DNA of 64,000 nucleotides from Sphingomonas paeninsulae (GCF_003660165.1 NZ_CP032829.1:2307001-2371000), one strand, 5' to 3'; positions 17,024 to 28,842 are shown, counted from the first letter of the stretch. Translations and numbers: made by a program. The notes: generated by a model from the sequence alone, not told the origin.

Positions 17024-18205
17024 TTAAGGCACTGGACTACGGCGCGGGGGGCCACCGCCCCCCTGTCGCTGCCGCACGATCCGCAAATATGTGCTGGCAA
17101 GCGCACCGTTTATCGCATCCCAGCTATACCGATCTGCCGCTTTGGCACCGGCTTGACCGGCGGCGGCACGCTGGTGCGGGTCGGTGATGTAATTCTCCAG
17201 CGCGTCGGCAAAGCCTGATATCGCGCCGGGCCTCACGAGCCTACCGGTTAAACCTTCGCTTACCAGGCTCTCGCTGCCCGTCGCGATGGCGGCGACGACG
17301 GGCAAGCCGCACGCCATCGCCTCTAGCGTCACGTTGCCGAAAGTCTCAGTCACGCTTGGGTTGAACAGCATATCCATCGAAGCGACGGCGCGGCCCAGAT
17401 CCGGCCCCGCCTGAAACCCGGCGAACACAGCATTTGGCAATCGTCGTTCGAACCATTCGCGCGCTGGCCCCTCACCGACGACAAGAATACGGTGGCGTAC
17501 GCCGCGCCGCTCCAGTTCGTCGATCGTGTCAGCGAACACGTCGAGCCCCTTTTCCATGACAAGCCGTCCGACAAAGCCGATTGCCACGTCGCTGTCGGCG
17601 AGGCCAAGCCCCCGCCGCCATTCCATGCTGCGTTTTTCGGGCGCGAAAATCTCCCGATCAACACCGCGTGACCAGATGCCGACGTCATAGTTCATCCGTT
17701 GTTCGCGAAGCAGTTGCGCCATAGAATCCGAGGGCGCGACAATCGCGTCGCAGCGCCGGTAGAAACGTCGCAGCAATGCGGTGACGGTCGGTTCCAGAAA
17801 TGCCAGTCCGTAATAGCGCGGGTAGGTCTCGAACCGGGTATGCACCGAAGCAATAACCGGCAGCTTGTTGCGTCGCGCGAAGGACACTGCGCTGTGGCCC
17901 AGAATTTCGGGTGCCGATACGTGGATCAGGTTCGGTTTGAACCGATGCAGATCGCGTCTGGCCTGCGGCGACAGCATCAACGGTATTCGATATTCCGCAC
18001 GACCGGGTATGGGCAGGGCAGGGATGCCCACCAGATCACCAGTCGCTGGAAAAGCCGGGTTTTCGACCACCGGCGCATAAACGCGAACCTCCGCGCCCCG
18101 TTTCAGCAAATATCCGACAAGCCTGTTCAGCGCCTGGTTGGCCCCGTCCCGGACGTAATTATAATTGCCGCTAAACAATGCGATCCGAAGTTCTGAAACG
18201 TCCAT
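17024..18205 (-). CDS. GT4-family glycosyltransferase
   Basis: 393 residues from the ATG giving MDVSELRIALFSGNYNYVRD; an upstream start at 18241 would add 12 unconserved residues. The N-terminal domain has the GT-B beginning (DGANQALNRLVGYLLKRGAE). The C-terminal domain has GFVGRLVMEKGLDVFADTID and FNPSVTETFGNVTLEAMACG, the 'E-x7-E' nucleotide-sugar site of GT4 enzymes. It resembles the MgtA/SqdX/PimB-like branch that glycosylates lipids, but acceptor and donor cannot be told. It lies 51 bp downstream of an EEP-family gene on the same strand, a pair that may act in lipid metabolism. Confidence 0.88.
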   Translation of the reverse strand: MDVSELRIALFSGNYNYVRDGANQALNRLVGYLLKRGAEVRVYAPVVENPAFPATGDLVGIPALPIPGRAEYRIPLMLSPQARRDLHRFKPNLIHVSAPEILGHSAVSFARRNKLPVIASVHTRFETYPRYYGLAFLEPTVTALLRRFYRRCDAIVAPSDSMAQLLREQRMNYDVGIWSRGVDREIFAPEKRSMEWRRGLGLADSDVAIGFVGRLVMEKGLDVFADTIDELERRGVRHRILVVGEGPAREWFERRLPNAVFAGFQAGPDLGRAVASMDMLFNPSVTETFGNVTLEAMACGLPVVAAIATGSESLVSEGLTGRLVRPGAISGFADALENYITDPHQRAAAGQAGAKAADRYSWDAINGALASTYLRIVRQRQGGGGPPRRSPVP

Positions 18206-18256
18206 GGTCGCCCGATACAATGCTGCACGCCGAAAAGCCAAATCGGTTTGTGTGCG

Positions 18257-18949
18257 CTAGGCGGTTTCGACCCGCGCCCAGATCGGCAGGTGATCACTGG
18301 CATGGCGCGCACGGACGCTATGATGCACGCCGCAACCTGAGAAATGCAGCGATGGATCGGCCATAATCCTGTCGAGCCGGGCCACCGGACGTTGCGCGTG
18401 AAAGCTCTTGCCCGTTGGCGCGAACCGATAATGCCGCCCGAAGTCATGCAAGCACCCACTTTCGCGTCGCCATTCGTTCAGGTCACCCATCAGGATCGTC
18501 GGCAGAGGATGACGTTCGTCCAGTGCGGCAACGATCGCGCGGGCCTGTTTGCGCCGCCACAGGCCCGACAGGTCAAGGTGCATGGTTACCACCCGTAACC
18601 GGATGCCATTTATACGAATCTCGGCCAAGACCGCCCCTCGGGGTTCCAGCGTGGGCAGGTCGATCCGCGCGTGTGTCAGGATTTCGGTCCCCTTGCGGAC
18701 CAGAATGGCGTTACCGTGCCAGCCGATGCTGTCGGGCCGCGCTCCCACCGGAACCGCCACATAGTCGCTATAGTCGGCGATCATCTGGATAGGCAGGGCC
18801 GAAACGCGGTCGCCGAACCGTCGGTCGGCTTCCTGTAAACCCACGATATCGGCGTCGATCTCTGTCAGCACATCAAGGATGCGCTCGGGCCGACGTAACC
18901 GGTCCAGACCAACGCTTTTGTGAATATTATAACTCGCAACCTTGATCAT
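18257..18949 (-). CDS. Endonuclease/exonuclease/phosphatase family protein
   Basis: 230 residues from the ATG giving MIKVASYNIHKSVGLDRLRR; the longer frame to 18994 lacks conservation. Family motifs seen are SYNIHK, DADIVGLQEAD (catalytic Glu), TILMGDLNEWR (Asp-Asn) and ARHASDHLPIWA (His-Asp). EEP proteins are metal-dependent hydrolases of nucleic acids or phosphoesters, including sphingomyelinases. No signal peptide, so cytoplasmic. Upstream of the glycosyltransferase and probably co-transcribed. Confidence 0.87.
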   Translation of the reverse strand: MIKVASYNIHKSVGLDRLRRPERILDVLTEIDADIVGLQEADRRFGDRVSALPIQMIADYSDYVAVPVGARPDSIGWHGNAILVRKGTEILTHARIDLPTLEPRGAVLAEIRINGIRLRVVTMHLDLSGLWRRKQARAIVAALDERHPLPTILMGDLNEWRRESGCLHDFGRHYRFAPTGKSFHAQRPVARLDRIMADPSLHFSGCGVHHSVRARHASDHLPIWARVETA

Positions 18950-18997
18950 CGGGGCTTGCTTAGACGAACCTCCGCGCCGGTAAATGCCCGACATGTC

Positions 18998-19774
18998 TCA
19001 AGTGAGTAATTTTACGCCAACGATGAGCAGCACTAACGCCAGAACCGGTCGCAAGACCCAGTCGGGAGCACGGCTGCCCAGCATGCTACCCAGAATTACT
19101 CCGGGGATAGATCCGATGAGAAGCGAACCAAGCAAGCTGAAATTGACCGACCCTATATACCAGTGACCAAGGCCCGCGATCAGCGTGAGCGGAACAGCGT
19201 GAGCGATGTCGCTGCCCGCGATCCGATTGATCGGCGCGGTCGGATAGAGAATGAGCAGCGCGGTTACCCCAAGCGCACCCGCGCCGACTGACGATATCGA
19301 AACCAGCACGCCCAGTGCGACCCCGAGAAGGACGGTCCATCGCATGGTATCGCGATTCGATATGCCCTCGAGCCGCGGTCCGGCCCACGCCAGAATGCGT
19401 GGGCGGAACAGGATGGCAAACGCCGTCGCTACCAATGCAGCGCCCAGAACAGCAGTTATCACGCCCGCGGTTTTTGGCCCCGGTGTCCCTTCATAGGCGA
19501 GGACCAGCAAGGTGAGGATGGTGGCAGGGACGCTGCCTGAGGCCAGTCGCCTGACGATCTGCCAGTCGACAGTGCCACGCCTGCCGTGAACCACCGTGCC
19601 GACTGTTTTGGTCACCGAAGCATAAAGCAAATCGGTGCCAACGGCGGTCGCCGGGTGGAAATTGAATAGCAGCACCAGCAACGGTGTCATTAGCGACCCG
19701 CCACCGACACCGGTCAGCCCGACGAGAATTCCGACAAAGAAGCCCGCGAGCGAATAGAACGGATTATAGTCCAG
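18998..19774 (-). CDS. TauE/SafE-family sulfite exporter-like membrane protein (CTG start)
   Basis: 258 residues from an unusual CTG at 19774 (LDYNPFYSLAGFFVGILVGL). I chose it because AAGGA (19782-19786) lies exactly 7 bp upstream and related proteins start at this point. The other in-frame alternative starts reach into the terminator at 19876-19908. The protein has about eight hydrophobic segments and the duplicated glycine-rich half-motifs GLTGVGGGSLMTPLLVLL and SISSVGAGALGVTALLI typical of TauE/SafE permeases. Substrate (sulfite, sulfonate or other anion) unknown. Confidence 0.85.
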   Translation of the reverse strand: MDYNPFYSLAGFFVGILVGLTGVGGGSLMTPLLVLLFNFHPATAVGTDLLYASVTKTVGTVVHGRRGTVDWQIVRRLASGSVPATILTLLVLAYEGTPGPKTAGVITAVLGAALVATAFAILFRPRILAWAGPRLEGISNRDTMRWTVLLGVALGVLVSISSVGAGALGVTALLILYPTAPINRIAGSDIAHAVPLTLIAGLGHWYIGSVNFSLLGSLLIGSIPGVILGSMLGSRAPDWVLRPVLALVLLIVGVKLLT

Positions 19775-19875
19775 TGTGCCGTCCTTCCGATTGCGCGCCC
19801 TGATTAACAGCCGATGCGAGAAGAGGAAACAAGTGTTGCTTTGGGCGAGCAAAGGCAAACCGCGCTGGTAAAACA

Positions 19876-19908
19876 AAACCCCCTTCTCCGAGTAGGAGAA
19901 GGGGGTTT
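19876..19908. terminator. Strong intrinsic terminator after rpoC
   Basis: AAACCCCCTTCTCC and GGAGAAGGGGGTTT are perfect inverted 14-mers around a 5-nt loop, 44 bp beyond the rpoC stop. On the minus strand the A side supplies a run of T. It ends the rpoBC transcript and separates it from the TauE gene. Confidence 0.9.
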
Positions 19909-19952
19909 GTTAGTGTCTAAACTTGAACCCGGTTTACGAGTTCAGCCGAACC

Positions 19953-22900
19953 TTACGAGTTCAGATAATCACCGGCGTCAGCATCGGTGCCTGTGCCTGA
20001 GGTAACGACCTCAGCCAAAGCATCGCTACCCGTGTCAGCCTGGACCGGCTGACGAAGTTCGGCAGCGTGTTCTTCCGCGGCCGTTTTCGGTGCGATAAGC
20101 GAAGCCTGCCAGTCGCGCTGCTGCACGCGCAGTGCGGCATCACGACTGGTCGCAGCGATCCGCATACGGTTCATACCCGCACCAGTACCCGCCGGGATCA
20201 GACGACCCACGATGACGTTTTCCTTCAGGCCGGTCAGCGTGTCCTTCTTACCCTGAACCGAAGCTTCAGTCAGAACGCGCGTCGTTTCCTGGAACGATGC
20301 CGCCGAGATGAAGCTGCGTGTCTGCAGCGACGCCTTGGTGATGCCGAGCAGGATAGGCTTACCCTGAGCGGTTGGAGCGCCAGCAGGAAGCTTCTCGTTG
20401 ATTTCGTCCATTTCGGTGCGATCGACCTGCTCACCAACCAACAGGGTGGTGTCGCCGGAGAACGTGATTTCAACCTTCTGCAACATCTGACGAACAATCG
20501 TTTCGATGTGCTTATCGTTGATCTTCACACCCTGAAGTCGATAAACTTCCTGGATTTCGGCAACCAGATATTCTGCCAGTGGCTCGATGCCGAGCACTTC
20601 CAGAATGTCATGCGGATCGGGTGAACCGCCGATAAGGTTGTCGCCGCGCTTGACGTAATCGCCTTCCTGAACGTCGATAACCTTCGACTTCGGGATCAGA
20701 TAGTCGACGACCTCGCCGCCATCCTCCGGCTGAATGCCGATCTTGCGCTTGGCCTTGTAATCCTTGCCGAAAACGACACGGCCACTGACCTTTGCGATGA
20801 TCGCATTTTCCTTTGGCTTACGCGCTTCGAACAACTCGGCAACACGCGGCAGACCACCGGTGATGTCGCGCGTCTTGGCAGCTTCGCGGCTGACACGGGC
20901 GAGAACGTCACCACCGAATACAGTGGCTCCATCATCGACCGAAAGGGTCGCACCGATCGCCAGCATGTAGCGTGCAGCATCGGCAGCATCTTCACCGAGC
21001 AGGGTCAGGCGCGGGCGCAGATCCTCCTTGGTGCGGCCCTGACGATATTCCGTCACGACCTTGTTGGTGATGCCGGTTGCTTCATCGACCTGCTCGACCA
21101 TCGTCTGACCTTCGATCAGATCCTGATACTTCACGATACCGCCAGTTTCCGTAATCACCGGCATGGTGAAGGGATCCCATTCGACCAGACGATCGCCCTG
21201 CTTCACCTGGGCACCGTCATCGAACAACAGGTACGCACCATAAGGAATACGGTGGACAGCGCGCTCGCGGCCCTCAGAATCCACGATGGCGATTTCACCT
21301 TGACGCGAGAGCGAAACGCGACGTCCGGCCTTGTCCTTGATGATCCGCAGGTCGCGGTATTCAAAGCTGCCGTCCGACAGTGCATCGACGCTGGACTGCT
21401 CATTCAACTGAGCAGCACCACCGATGTGGAAAGTACGCATCGTCAGCTGTGTGCCAGGCTCACCGATCGACTGTGCAGCGATAACGCCGACAGCTTCACC
21501 GATGTTGACCGGCGTACCGCGAGCCAGATCGCGACCGTAGCAAGCGCCACAGACGCCACCCTTTGACTCGCAGATCAGTGGCGAACGGATCTTGACCGCC
21601 TGCGTACCGATGGCCTCGATCGTCAGGATCATCGGCTCGTCGAGCAACGTGCCCGACAAGATCGCGACTTCGTTGGTCTTGATATCGATGATATCTTCGG
21701 CCGTGGTGCGACCGAGAATACGCTCGCCCAGCGACGCGATAACCGAACCGCCCTGAACGATCGCCTTCATTTCAAGCGCGCGTTCCGTACCGCAATCCAG
21801 TTCGACGATAACGCAATCCTGCGACACATCGACCAGACGACGAGTCAGGTAACCCGAGTTCGCCGTCTTCAACGCCGTATCCGCAAGACCCTTACGGGCG
21901 CCGTGGGTGGAGTTGAAATACTCGAGGACGGTCAGACCTTCCTTAAAGTTCGAGATGATCGGCGTTTCGATGATCTCGCCCGATGGTTTGGCCATCAGGC
22001 CACGCATACCGGCAAGCTGCTTGATCTGCGCCTGCGAACCACGAGCACCTGAATGCGCCATCATGTAGATGGAGTTGATCGGAAGTTCGCGACCGTCTTC
22101 ACCGATTTTCACAGCGCGGATTTCGGCCATCATGGCGTTCGCCACCTGGTCGCCGCAACGGCTCCACGCATCGATCACCTTGTTGTACTTTTCCTGCTGC
22201 GTGATCAGACCGTCCTGATACTGCTGCTCGAAATCCTTCACGATGCCGCGCGTCTCATCGACCGTGGCGATCTTCGATTCAGGGATGATCATATCGTCCT
22301 TACCGAACGAAATGCCTGCCTGGAACGCGTGACGGAAGCCCAGCGACATGATCGCGTCGGCAAACAGCACAGTCTCTTTCTGGCCCGCATGGCGATAGAC
22401 GATATCGATGACGTCGCCGATTTCCTTCTTGGTCAGCAAACGGTTGACGACGTCGAAGGGAACCTTGTGGTTCTTCGGCAGCGTCTCACCCAGCAACATA
22501 CGGCCTGGTGTGGTCTCGTACCGCTTGAGGTAGATTTTGCCATCTTCGTCAGTCTGCGGAACGCGGCTGATCACCTTGGTGTGCAACGTCACGGCCTTGG
22601 CGTGCAACGCGGCATGAACCTCTGGCATATCACCGAGCATCATGCCCTGGCCGGGCTCGTTTTCCTTGAGCATCGACAGATAATACAGGCCGAGGACCAT
22701 ATCCTGCGAAGGAACGATGATCGGCTTGCCGTTTGCTGGCGACAGGATGTTGTTCGTGGACATCATCAGGACGCGTGCCTCGAGCTGGGCTTCCAGCGAG
22801 AGGGGAACGTGAACGGCCATCTGATCGCCATCGAAATCGGCGTTGAAAGCGGAGCAAACCAGCGGGTGAAGCTGGATAGCCTTACCTTCGATCAGGACCG

Positions 22901-24218
22901 GTTCGAACGCCTGAATGCCAAGACGGTGAAGCGTTGGTGCACGGTTCAGCATCACGGGATGTTCGCGGATGACTTCATCCAGAATGTCCCAGACTTCCTT
23001 GCGCTCTTTCTCGACCCATTTCTTGGCCTGCTTCAGAGTCATCGAAAGACCCTTGGCATCAAGACGTGCGTAGATGAACGGCTTGAACAGTTCGAGCGCC
23101 ATCTTCTTTGGCAGACCGCACTGATGAAGCTTTAATTCAGGACCGGTTACGATGACCGAACGACCCGAATAATCGACGCGCTTACCGAGAAGGTTCTGAC
23201 GGAAGCGACCCTGCTTACCCTTCAGCATGTCGGACAGCGACTTCAGAGGACGCTTGTTGGCACCCGTGATGGTGCGACCACGACGTCCGTTATCGAACAG
23301 CGCATCGACCGATTCCTGCAACATCCGCTTTTCATTGCGGACGATGATGTCAGGCGCACGCAGCTCCATCAGGCGCTTCAGACGGTTGTTACGGTTGATA
23401 ACGCGACGATACAGATCGTTCAGATCGGACGTCGCGAAACGGCCGCCGTCGAGCGGCACCAGCGGGCGCAGTTCGGGCGGAATGACCGGCACGACTTCAA
23501 GGATCATCCATTCAGGACGGTTGCCTGAATCGATGAAGCTCTCGACGACCTTCAGACGCTTGATGATTTTCTTGGGCTTCAGTTCCGACTTGGTGACGGC
23601 CAGCTCGTCGAGCAGATCCTTGCGTTCACCGACGAGGTCGAGTTCCTCGAGCATACGACGCACGGCTTCGGCACCGATACCGGCACTGAACGCATCTTCG
23701 CCATATTGGTCCTGCGCTTCGAGAAGCTCGTCCTCGGTCAGCAGAGAGAACTTCTCGAGTGGAGTCAGGCCTGGTTCGATAACGATATACGCTTCGAAAT
23801 ACAGAACGCGCTCAAGCTGCTTCAGCTGCATATCGAGCAACAGGCCGATGCGCGAAGGCAGCGACTTCAGGAACCAGATGTGCGCGACAGGTGCCGCCAG
23901 TTCAATATGGCCCATCCGCTCGCGGCGAACCTTCGAAACCGTAACTTCGACACCGCACTTTTCGCAGACGATGCCCTTGTACTTCATGCGCTTGTACTTG
24001 CCACACAGGCACTCGTAATCCTTGATTGGACCAAAGATACGCGCACAGAACAGACCGTCGCGCTCTGGCTTGAACGTGCGGTAGTTGATGGTTTCCGGCT
24101 TCTTGATCTCACCAAACGACCACGAACGAATGCGTTCGGGTGAAGCGATACCGATCTGAATCTGGTCGAATGTTTCCGGCTTGGCGACCGGATTGGCGAA
24201 ATTGGTCAGTTCGTTCAT
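19953..24218 (-). CDS. rpoC: DNA-directed RNA polymerase subunit beta'
   Basis: 1421 residues from [20 protein letters not shown]; the ATG at 24218 has AAGGAAGGG upstream, so the longer in-frame ORF start at 24293 is rejected. Motifs are the N-terminal zinc site [20 protein letters not shown], the catalytic magnesium loop [12 protein letters not shown], the trigger-loop region [20 protein letters not shown] and the second zinc site with [12 protein letters not shown]. It is followed by a strong terminator. The spacer to rpoB contains two hairpins. Part of core RNA polymerase. Confidence 0.98.
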   Translation of the reverse strand: MNELTNFANPVAKPETFDQIQIGIASPERIRSWSFGEIKKPETINYRTFKPERDGLFCARIFGPIKDYECLCGKYKRMKYKGIVCEKCGVEVTVSKVRRERMGHIELAAPVAHIWFLKSLPSRIGLLLDMQLKQLERVLYFEAYIVIEPGLTPLEKFSLLTEDELLEAQDQYGEDAFSAGIGAEAVRRMLEELDLVGERKDLLDELAVTKSELKPKKIIKRLKVVESFIDSGNRPEWMILEVVPVIPPELRPLVPLDGGRFATSDLNDLYRRVINRNNRLKRLMELRAPDIIVRNEKRMLQESVDALFDNGRRGRTITGANKRPLKSLSDMLKGKQGRFRQNLLGKRVDYSGRSVIVTGPELKLHQCGLPKKMALELFKPFIYARLDAKGLSMTLKQAKKWVEKERKEVWDILDEVIREHPVMLNRAPTLHRLGIQAFEPVLIEGKAIQLHPLVCSAFNADFDGDQMAVHVPLSLEAQLEARVLMMSTNNILSPANGKPIIVPSQDMVLGLYYLSMLKENEPGQGMMLGDMPEVHAALHAKAVTLHTKVISRVPQTDEDGKIYLKRYETTPGRMLLGETLPKNHKVPFDVVNRLLTKKEIGDVIDIVYRHAGQKETVLFADAIMSLGFRHAFQAGISFGKDDMIIPESKIATVDETRGIVKDFEQQYQDGLITQQEKYNKVIDAWSRCGDQVANAMMAEIRAVKIGEDGRELPINSIYMMAHSGARGSQAQIKQLAGMRGLMAKPSGEIIETPIISNFKEGLTVLEYFNSTHGARKGLADTALKTANSGYLTRRLVDVSQDCVIVELDCGTERALEMKAIVQGGSVIASLGERILGRTTAEDIIDIKTNEVAILSGTLLDEPMILTIEAIGTQAVKIRSPLICESKGGVCGACYGRDLARGTPVNIGEAVGVIAAQSIGEPGTQLTMRTFHIGGAAQLNEQSSVDALSDGSFEYRDLRIIKDKAGRRVSLSRQGEIAIVDSEGRERAVHRIPYGAYLLFDDGAQVKQGDRLVEWDPFTMPVITETGGIVKYQDLIEGQTMVEQVDEATGITNKVVTEYRQGRTKEDLRPRLTLLGEDAADAARYMLAIGATLSVDDGATVFGGDVLARVSREAAKTRDITGGLPRVAELFEARKPKENAIIAKVSGRVVFGKDYKAKRKIGIQPEDGGEVVDYLIPKSKVIDVQEGDYVKRGDNLIGGSPDPHDILEVLGIEPLAEYLVAEIQEVYRLQGVKINDKHIETIVRQMLQKVEITFSGDTTLLVGEQVDRTEMDEINEKLPAGAPTAQGKPILLGITKASLQTRSFISAASFQETTRVLTEASVQGKKDTLTGLKENVIVGRLIPAGTGAGMNRMRIAATSRDAALRVQQRDWQASLIAPKTAAEEHAAELRQPVQADTGSDALAEVVTSGTGTDADAGDYLNS

Positions 24219-24249
24219 GGGTACGGACCCTTCCTTGAATTTCTTGCCC

Positions 24250-24313
24250 TCTCTCGCAGCGGCGAAAGAGGCGATACTCAGGCTCCCTCCCACACTGGGG
24301 AGGAAGCCTGAGT
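24250..24313 (-). other. Two hairpins in the rpoB-rpoC spacer
   Basis: The 102-bp spacer holds one long hairpin (arms 24276-24291 and 24297-24313, 16 bp with one bulge; read on the minus strand ACTCAGGCTTCCTCCCC against its complement). A smaller one (about 24249-24270, CTCTTTCGC/GCGAGAGAG) follows. There is no T-run, so an RNA-processing or stability structure is more likely than a terminator. Confidence 0.6.
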
Positions 24314-24320
24314 GGAGACG

Positions 24321-27300
24321 TTACTTGGCAGCGATGGCTGTCATATCGTCCTCGGGGAGAACGTCGGCGCTGTTCAGCTCCACATTCAGACCCAGTGAAC
24401 GCATTTCCTTGACCAGCACGTTGAAGCTTTCGGGAATGCCGGCCTCGAACGTGTCGTCACCCTTGACGATCGCCTCGTAAACCTTGGTGCGGCCGACAAC
24501 GTCATCGGACTTCACTGTCAGCATTTCCTGCAACGTGTAGGCGGCACCGTAAGCCTGAAGCGCCCAGACTTCCATTTCACCGAAGCGCTGTCCACCGAAC
24601 TGCGCTTTACCACCCAGCGGCTGCTGAGTGACGAGCGAGTACGGCCCAATCGAACGTGCGTGGATCTTGTCATCCACCAGATGGTGCAGCTTGAGCATAT
24701 AGATATACCCAACCGTGACCTTGCGATCGAACATGTCGCCGGTACGTCCGTCGAACAGTTCGGACTGACCCGACGTATCGAGACCCGCCAGCGTCAGCAT
24801 ATCGGAAACGTCAGCTTCACGTGCACCATCGAACACCGGCGTCGCCATCGGCACACCGTTCTTCAACAGACCCGCCATCTCGACGATTTCGTCATCCGTC
24901 CGCTCACTGATTTCGGCATGATATTTCGCACCGTAAACAGTCTTCAGTCGTTCGCGAACCGCGTCTGGAGCCTTGCCCGCCTTTGGATCGGGATTGGCTT
25001 CACGCCATGCTTCCAGTTCCTCGGTGATCTGACGACCAAGACCGCGTGCGGCCCAGCCAAGATGCGTTTCGAAGATTTGTCCGACGTTCATGCGCGAAGG
25101 CACGCCGAGCGGGTTCAGCACGATATCGACCTGCGTTCCGTCGGCGAGGAAAGGCATATCCTCGTTCGGAAGAATGCGGCTGATAACGCCCTTGTTACCG
25201 TGACGTCCGGCCATTTTGTCGCCCGGCTGCAGCTTACGCTTCACCGCCACGAACACCTTGACCATCTTCAGAACGCCTGGTGGCAGTTCATCACCACGCT
25301 CCAGCTTCTCGACGCGATCTTCGTACTTCGCGTTGATGAGGCCGACAGCGTCGTCATACTGACCCTTGACCGCTTCCAGATCGATCTGGCGCGCGTCATC
25401 TTCGACGGCGAACTTCCACCAGTCATACTTTTCGACAGTCTCAAGCAGGGCAGCATCGATTTCGATACCCTTCTTGACGCCCTTTGGTGCAGCAGTCGCG
25501 GTCTGGCCGAGCAGCATTTCGCGCAGACGCGACCAGCTTGCCCGGTTCAGGATCGTGCGCTCATCGTCACGATCCTTGCCCAAACGATCTTTTTCCTCTG
25601 CCTGAATGGCGCGGGTACGATCGTCGATGTCGATGCCGTGACGGTTGAACACGCGCACTTCGACCACCGTACCGGCAACACCGGGGGCAGGCGGAGCGAC
25701 GTATCGCGCACGTCCGAAGCCTTCTCACCAAAGATCGCGCGGAGGAGCTTTTCCTCTGGCGTCATTGGCGATTCACCCTTGGGAGTGATCTTACCGGCAA
25801 GGATATCGCCCGGCTCGACTTCGGCACCGATGTACACGATGCCCGCTTCGTCGAGGTTGCGAAGTGCTTCCTCTCCGACGTTCGGAATATCACGAGTGAT
25901 ATCCTCTGGCCCAAGCTTGGTATCGCGCGCCATCACTTCGAATTCTTCGATGTGGATCGACGTGAAAATGTCGTCCTTCACGATGCGCTCGGAGATCAGG
26001 ATCGAATCTTCGTAATTATAACCATTCCACGGCATGAACGCGACGAGCACGTTGCGGCCCAGAGCCAGTTCACCGAGTTCGGTCGATGGACCATCGGCAA
26101 TGATCTGACCCTTGTCGATCGCGTCGCCTACTTTCACCAGCGGACGCTGGTTGATGCAGGTGTTCTGGTTCGAACGCTGGAATTTCTGCAACGTATAGAT
26201 GTCGACGCCCGAATGGCCGCTGTCGATCTCGCCGGTTGCCCGGATGACGATGCGGGTAGCATCAACCTGATCGACCACGCCCTGACGCTTGGCACCGATG
26301 GCGGCACCGGAATCACGCGCAACGGTTTCTTCCATGCCGGTACCGACGAATGGAGCTTCTGCCCGTACCAGTGGTACGGCCTGACGCTGCATGTTCGATC
26401 CCATGAGTGCACGGTTGGCGTCATCGTTTTCCAGGAATGGAATGAGCGATGCTGCGACCGAAACAAGCTGCTTGGGGCTGACGTCCATCAGGGTGATGAT
26501 GTCGCGCGGCGCCATCAGGAATTCACCTGCCTGGCGTGACGAAACGATGTCCTCAACAAAGCCCTTGTTACCATCGAGCTCGGCGTTTGCCTGCGCGATG
26601 GTGTGCTTCACTTCTTCCATCGCCGACAGATACACAACGTCATCGGTGACTTTGTGATCTACAACCTTGCGGTACGGCGTTTCGATAAACCCGTACTTGT
26701 TTACGCGGCTGAACGAAGCGAGCGAGTTGATCAGTCCGATGTTTGGACCTTCCGGCGTCTCGATCGGGCAGATACGACCATAATGCGTCGGGTGAACGTC
26801 GCGGACTTCGAAACCGGCGCGCTCGCGGGTCAGACCGCCTGGTCCGAGTGCCGAAACGCGACGCTTGTGCGTCACTTCGGACAGCGGATTGGTCTGATCC
26901 ATGAACTGCGAAAGCTGTGACGAACCGAAGAATTCACGCACGGCAGCAACCGCTGGCTTCGCGTTGATCAGGTCGTTCGGCATCACCGTCGACACATCGA
27001 CCGACGACATACGCTCCTTAACGGCGCGCTCCATGCGGAGCAGACCGACGCGATACTGGTTTTCCAGCAATTCGCCGACCGAACGGACACGACGGTTACC
27101 GAGGTTATCGATATCGTCGATGTCGCCCTTGCCGTCCTTCAGGCCAACCAGCGTCTTCACGACGGCGAGGATGTCCTCGATCCGCAAAGTCGTGTGATCG
27201 TCCGGAGCATCGAGCTCAAGGCGCATATTCAGTTTCACGCGACCGACGGCGCTGAGGTCGTAGCGGTCGGGATCGAAGAACAGGCCAGAGAACAGCGATT

Positions 27301-28471
27301 CAGCCGTCTCGCGCGTTGGCGGTTCACCAGGACGCATGACGCGGTAAATGTCGCTGAGGGCGTGGTCGCGATCTTCGGCCTTGTCGGCTTTCAGAGTGTT
27401 CCGCATCCACGGACCGGTGTTGACGTGATCGATGTCGAGCGTGTCGATCTGATCAATGCCTGCCTTGTCGAGCAGTTCGAGGTTCTCGGCCGACACTTCG
27501 TCGCCAGCTTCGATGTAGATTTCGCCGGTCGCTTCGTTGATCAGGTCGATCGCCGAATAACGTCCGAAGATTTCTTCCGTCGGGATCAGCAACGCTTCAA
27601 GGCCATCCTTGGCAGCCTTGGTCGCGGCGCGTGGCGAGACCTTCTGGCCGGCCGGGAAAACGACTTCGCCGGTCTTGCCGTCGATAACGTCGAACGTCGG
27701 CTTCTGCCCACGCCAGTTTTCCGAAACGTAGGGGACTTTCCAGCCACCATCGCCACGAACGTAAGTGACCGTGTTGTAGAATTCGGCGAGGATTTCTTCC
27801 GAAGTCAGGCCAAGCGCGAACAACAGCGCCGTAACCGGCAGCTTGCGCTTGCGATCGATACGAACGTTGACGATGTCCTTGGCGTCAAATTCGAAATCTA
27901 ACCACGAACCGCGATATGGAATCACGCGGGCAGCAAACAGATACTTGCCCGACGAATGCGTCTTGCCGCGATCGTGATCGAACAGGACGCCCGGCGAACG
28001 GTGCATCTGGCTGACGATAACGCGCTCGGTGCCGTTGATGACGAACGTACCATTCTGCGTCATCAGGGGCATGTCGCCCATGTAAACGTCCTGCTCCTTG
28101 ATATCGAGCACCGAACGGGTATCGGTATCGGTGTCAACTTCGAACACGATCAGGCGCAGCGTAACGCGCATCGGCGCGGCATAGGTAATCCCGCGCTGGC
28201 GGCATTCTTCGGTGTCGTATTTAGGATCTTCGAGTTCGTAATGAACGAAGTCCAGTTCGGCCGTTCCAGCGAAATCGCGGATCGGGAAAACGCTGCGAAG
28301 CGTCTTTTCAAGGCCGGAAACATAACCCGTGGCAGGGTCGGAACGCAGGAACTGTTCGTACGATTCGCGCTGTACTTCGATCAGATTCGGCATCTGAACC
28401 ACTTCGTGGATGTTGCCGAAAACCTTGCGAATGCGCTTCTTCGTCGCCGAAGTACCGAGTTGCGTCGCCAT
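24321..28471 (-). CDS. rpoB: DNA-directed RNA polymerase subunit beta, split by one apparent missing base
   Basis: The N-terminal 930 residues (from [20 protein letters not shown]) include the rifampicin region [20 protein letters not shown] and [20 protein letters not shown]. The frame breaks after SLRLPP. Adding one base at the CC/GGGGG run at 25681-25687 restores [19 protein letters not shown] and joins the second frame, which carries [19 protein letters not shown] and the C-terminal [20 protein letters not shown] clamp region. The restored length is 1383 aa, typical for Alphaproteobacteria. rpoB is essential and single copy, so this break must be a sequence error. An attenuator-like hairpin lies in its leader. 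Confidence 0.97.
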
Positions 28472-28513
28472 AAATTATAACGTCCTTGCTTCAGGGGTCT
28501 GACGACCCCCACG

Positions 28514-28547
28514 AAAAAAAGTGCGTGTTTCCAAAGGGAAACCGCAC
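28514..28547 (-). terminator. Attenuator/terminator hairpin in the rpoB leader
   Basis: On the minus strand GTGCGGTTTCC pairs with GGAAACACGCAC (28521-28547) around a 4-nt loop, immediately followed by seven T (28514-28520). The T-run ends only 43 bp before the rpoB ATG, leaving no room for a separate promoter. Transcripts that reach rpoB must therefore read through, so it may attenuate rpoBC expression. Confidence 0.65.
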
Positions 28548-28756
28548 GCTTGAGCGTTGAAACCTTGACCATACCCCCAATTCGTCGCGGCACCTACGCA
28601 AAGCACCGTGTCCCGAGGGTGGGAAGGACGACCGCCATCACGCACGGATGCGTGGGTGGAAGCCGGGAATGTCGTGTGAGACTGCATATAGGGGGTAGGG
28701 GTAGAGAAGGGAAGGGGATTTTGTTTGGGGGAGCAGATCATGATGACATGAATTGA

Positions 28757-28842
28757 AACGGCTTCGCTGAGCCTGTCGAAGGGTTGTTCTGCTTTTGTCT
28801 GCGAGAAGAAGAGCGCCCTTCGACGGACTCAGCGAAGCGGTT
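28757..28842. repeat. REP/BIME-like inverted repeat
   Basis: 27-bp arms at 28757-28783 and 28816-28842 match at 24 of 27 positions and carry the GCTTCGCTGAG...GTCGAAGGG core. Related to the perfect copy at 33327-33412. On the + strand it is followed by a T-rich stretch (TTCTTTTTTA). Confidence 0.8.

Noticed and set aside
22053-23135. Long + strand ORFs opposite rpoC and rpoB (also 24660-26015)
   Set aside because: They lie entirely antisense to highly conserved genes and show no domain; they are a by-product of GC-rich codon usage.
25547-25667. Two separate overlapping rpoB ORFs, as if the gene were naturally split
   Set aside because: Natural rpoB splits do not use a 120-bp out-of-frame overlap with nonsense tails. 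One added base restores the continuous conserved sequence.
28381-28593. Leader-peptide ORF across the rpoB attenuator
   Set aside because: The frame runs through the hairpin and into rpoB without a stop near the hairpin or a cluster of regulatory codons.
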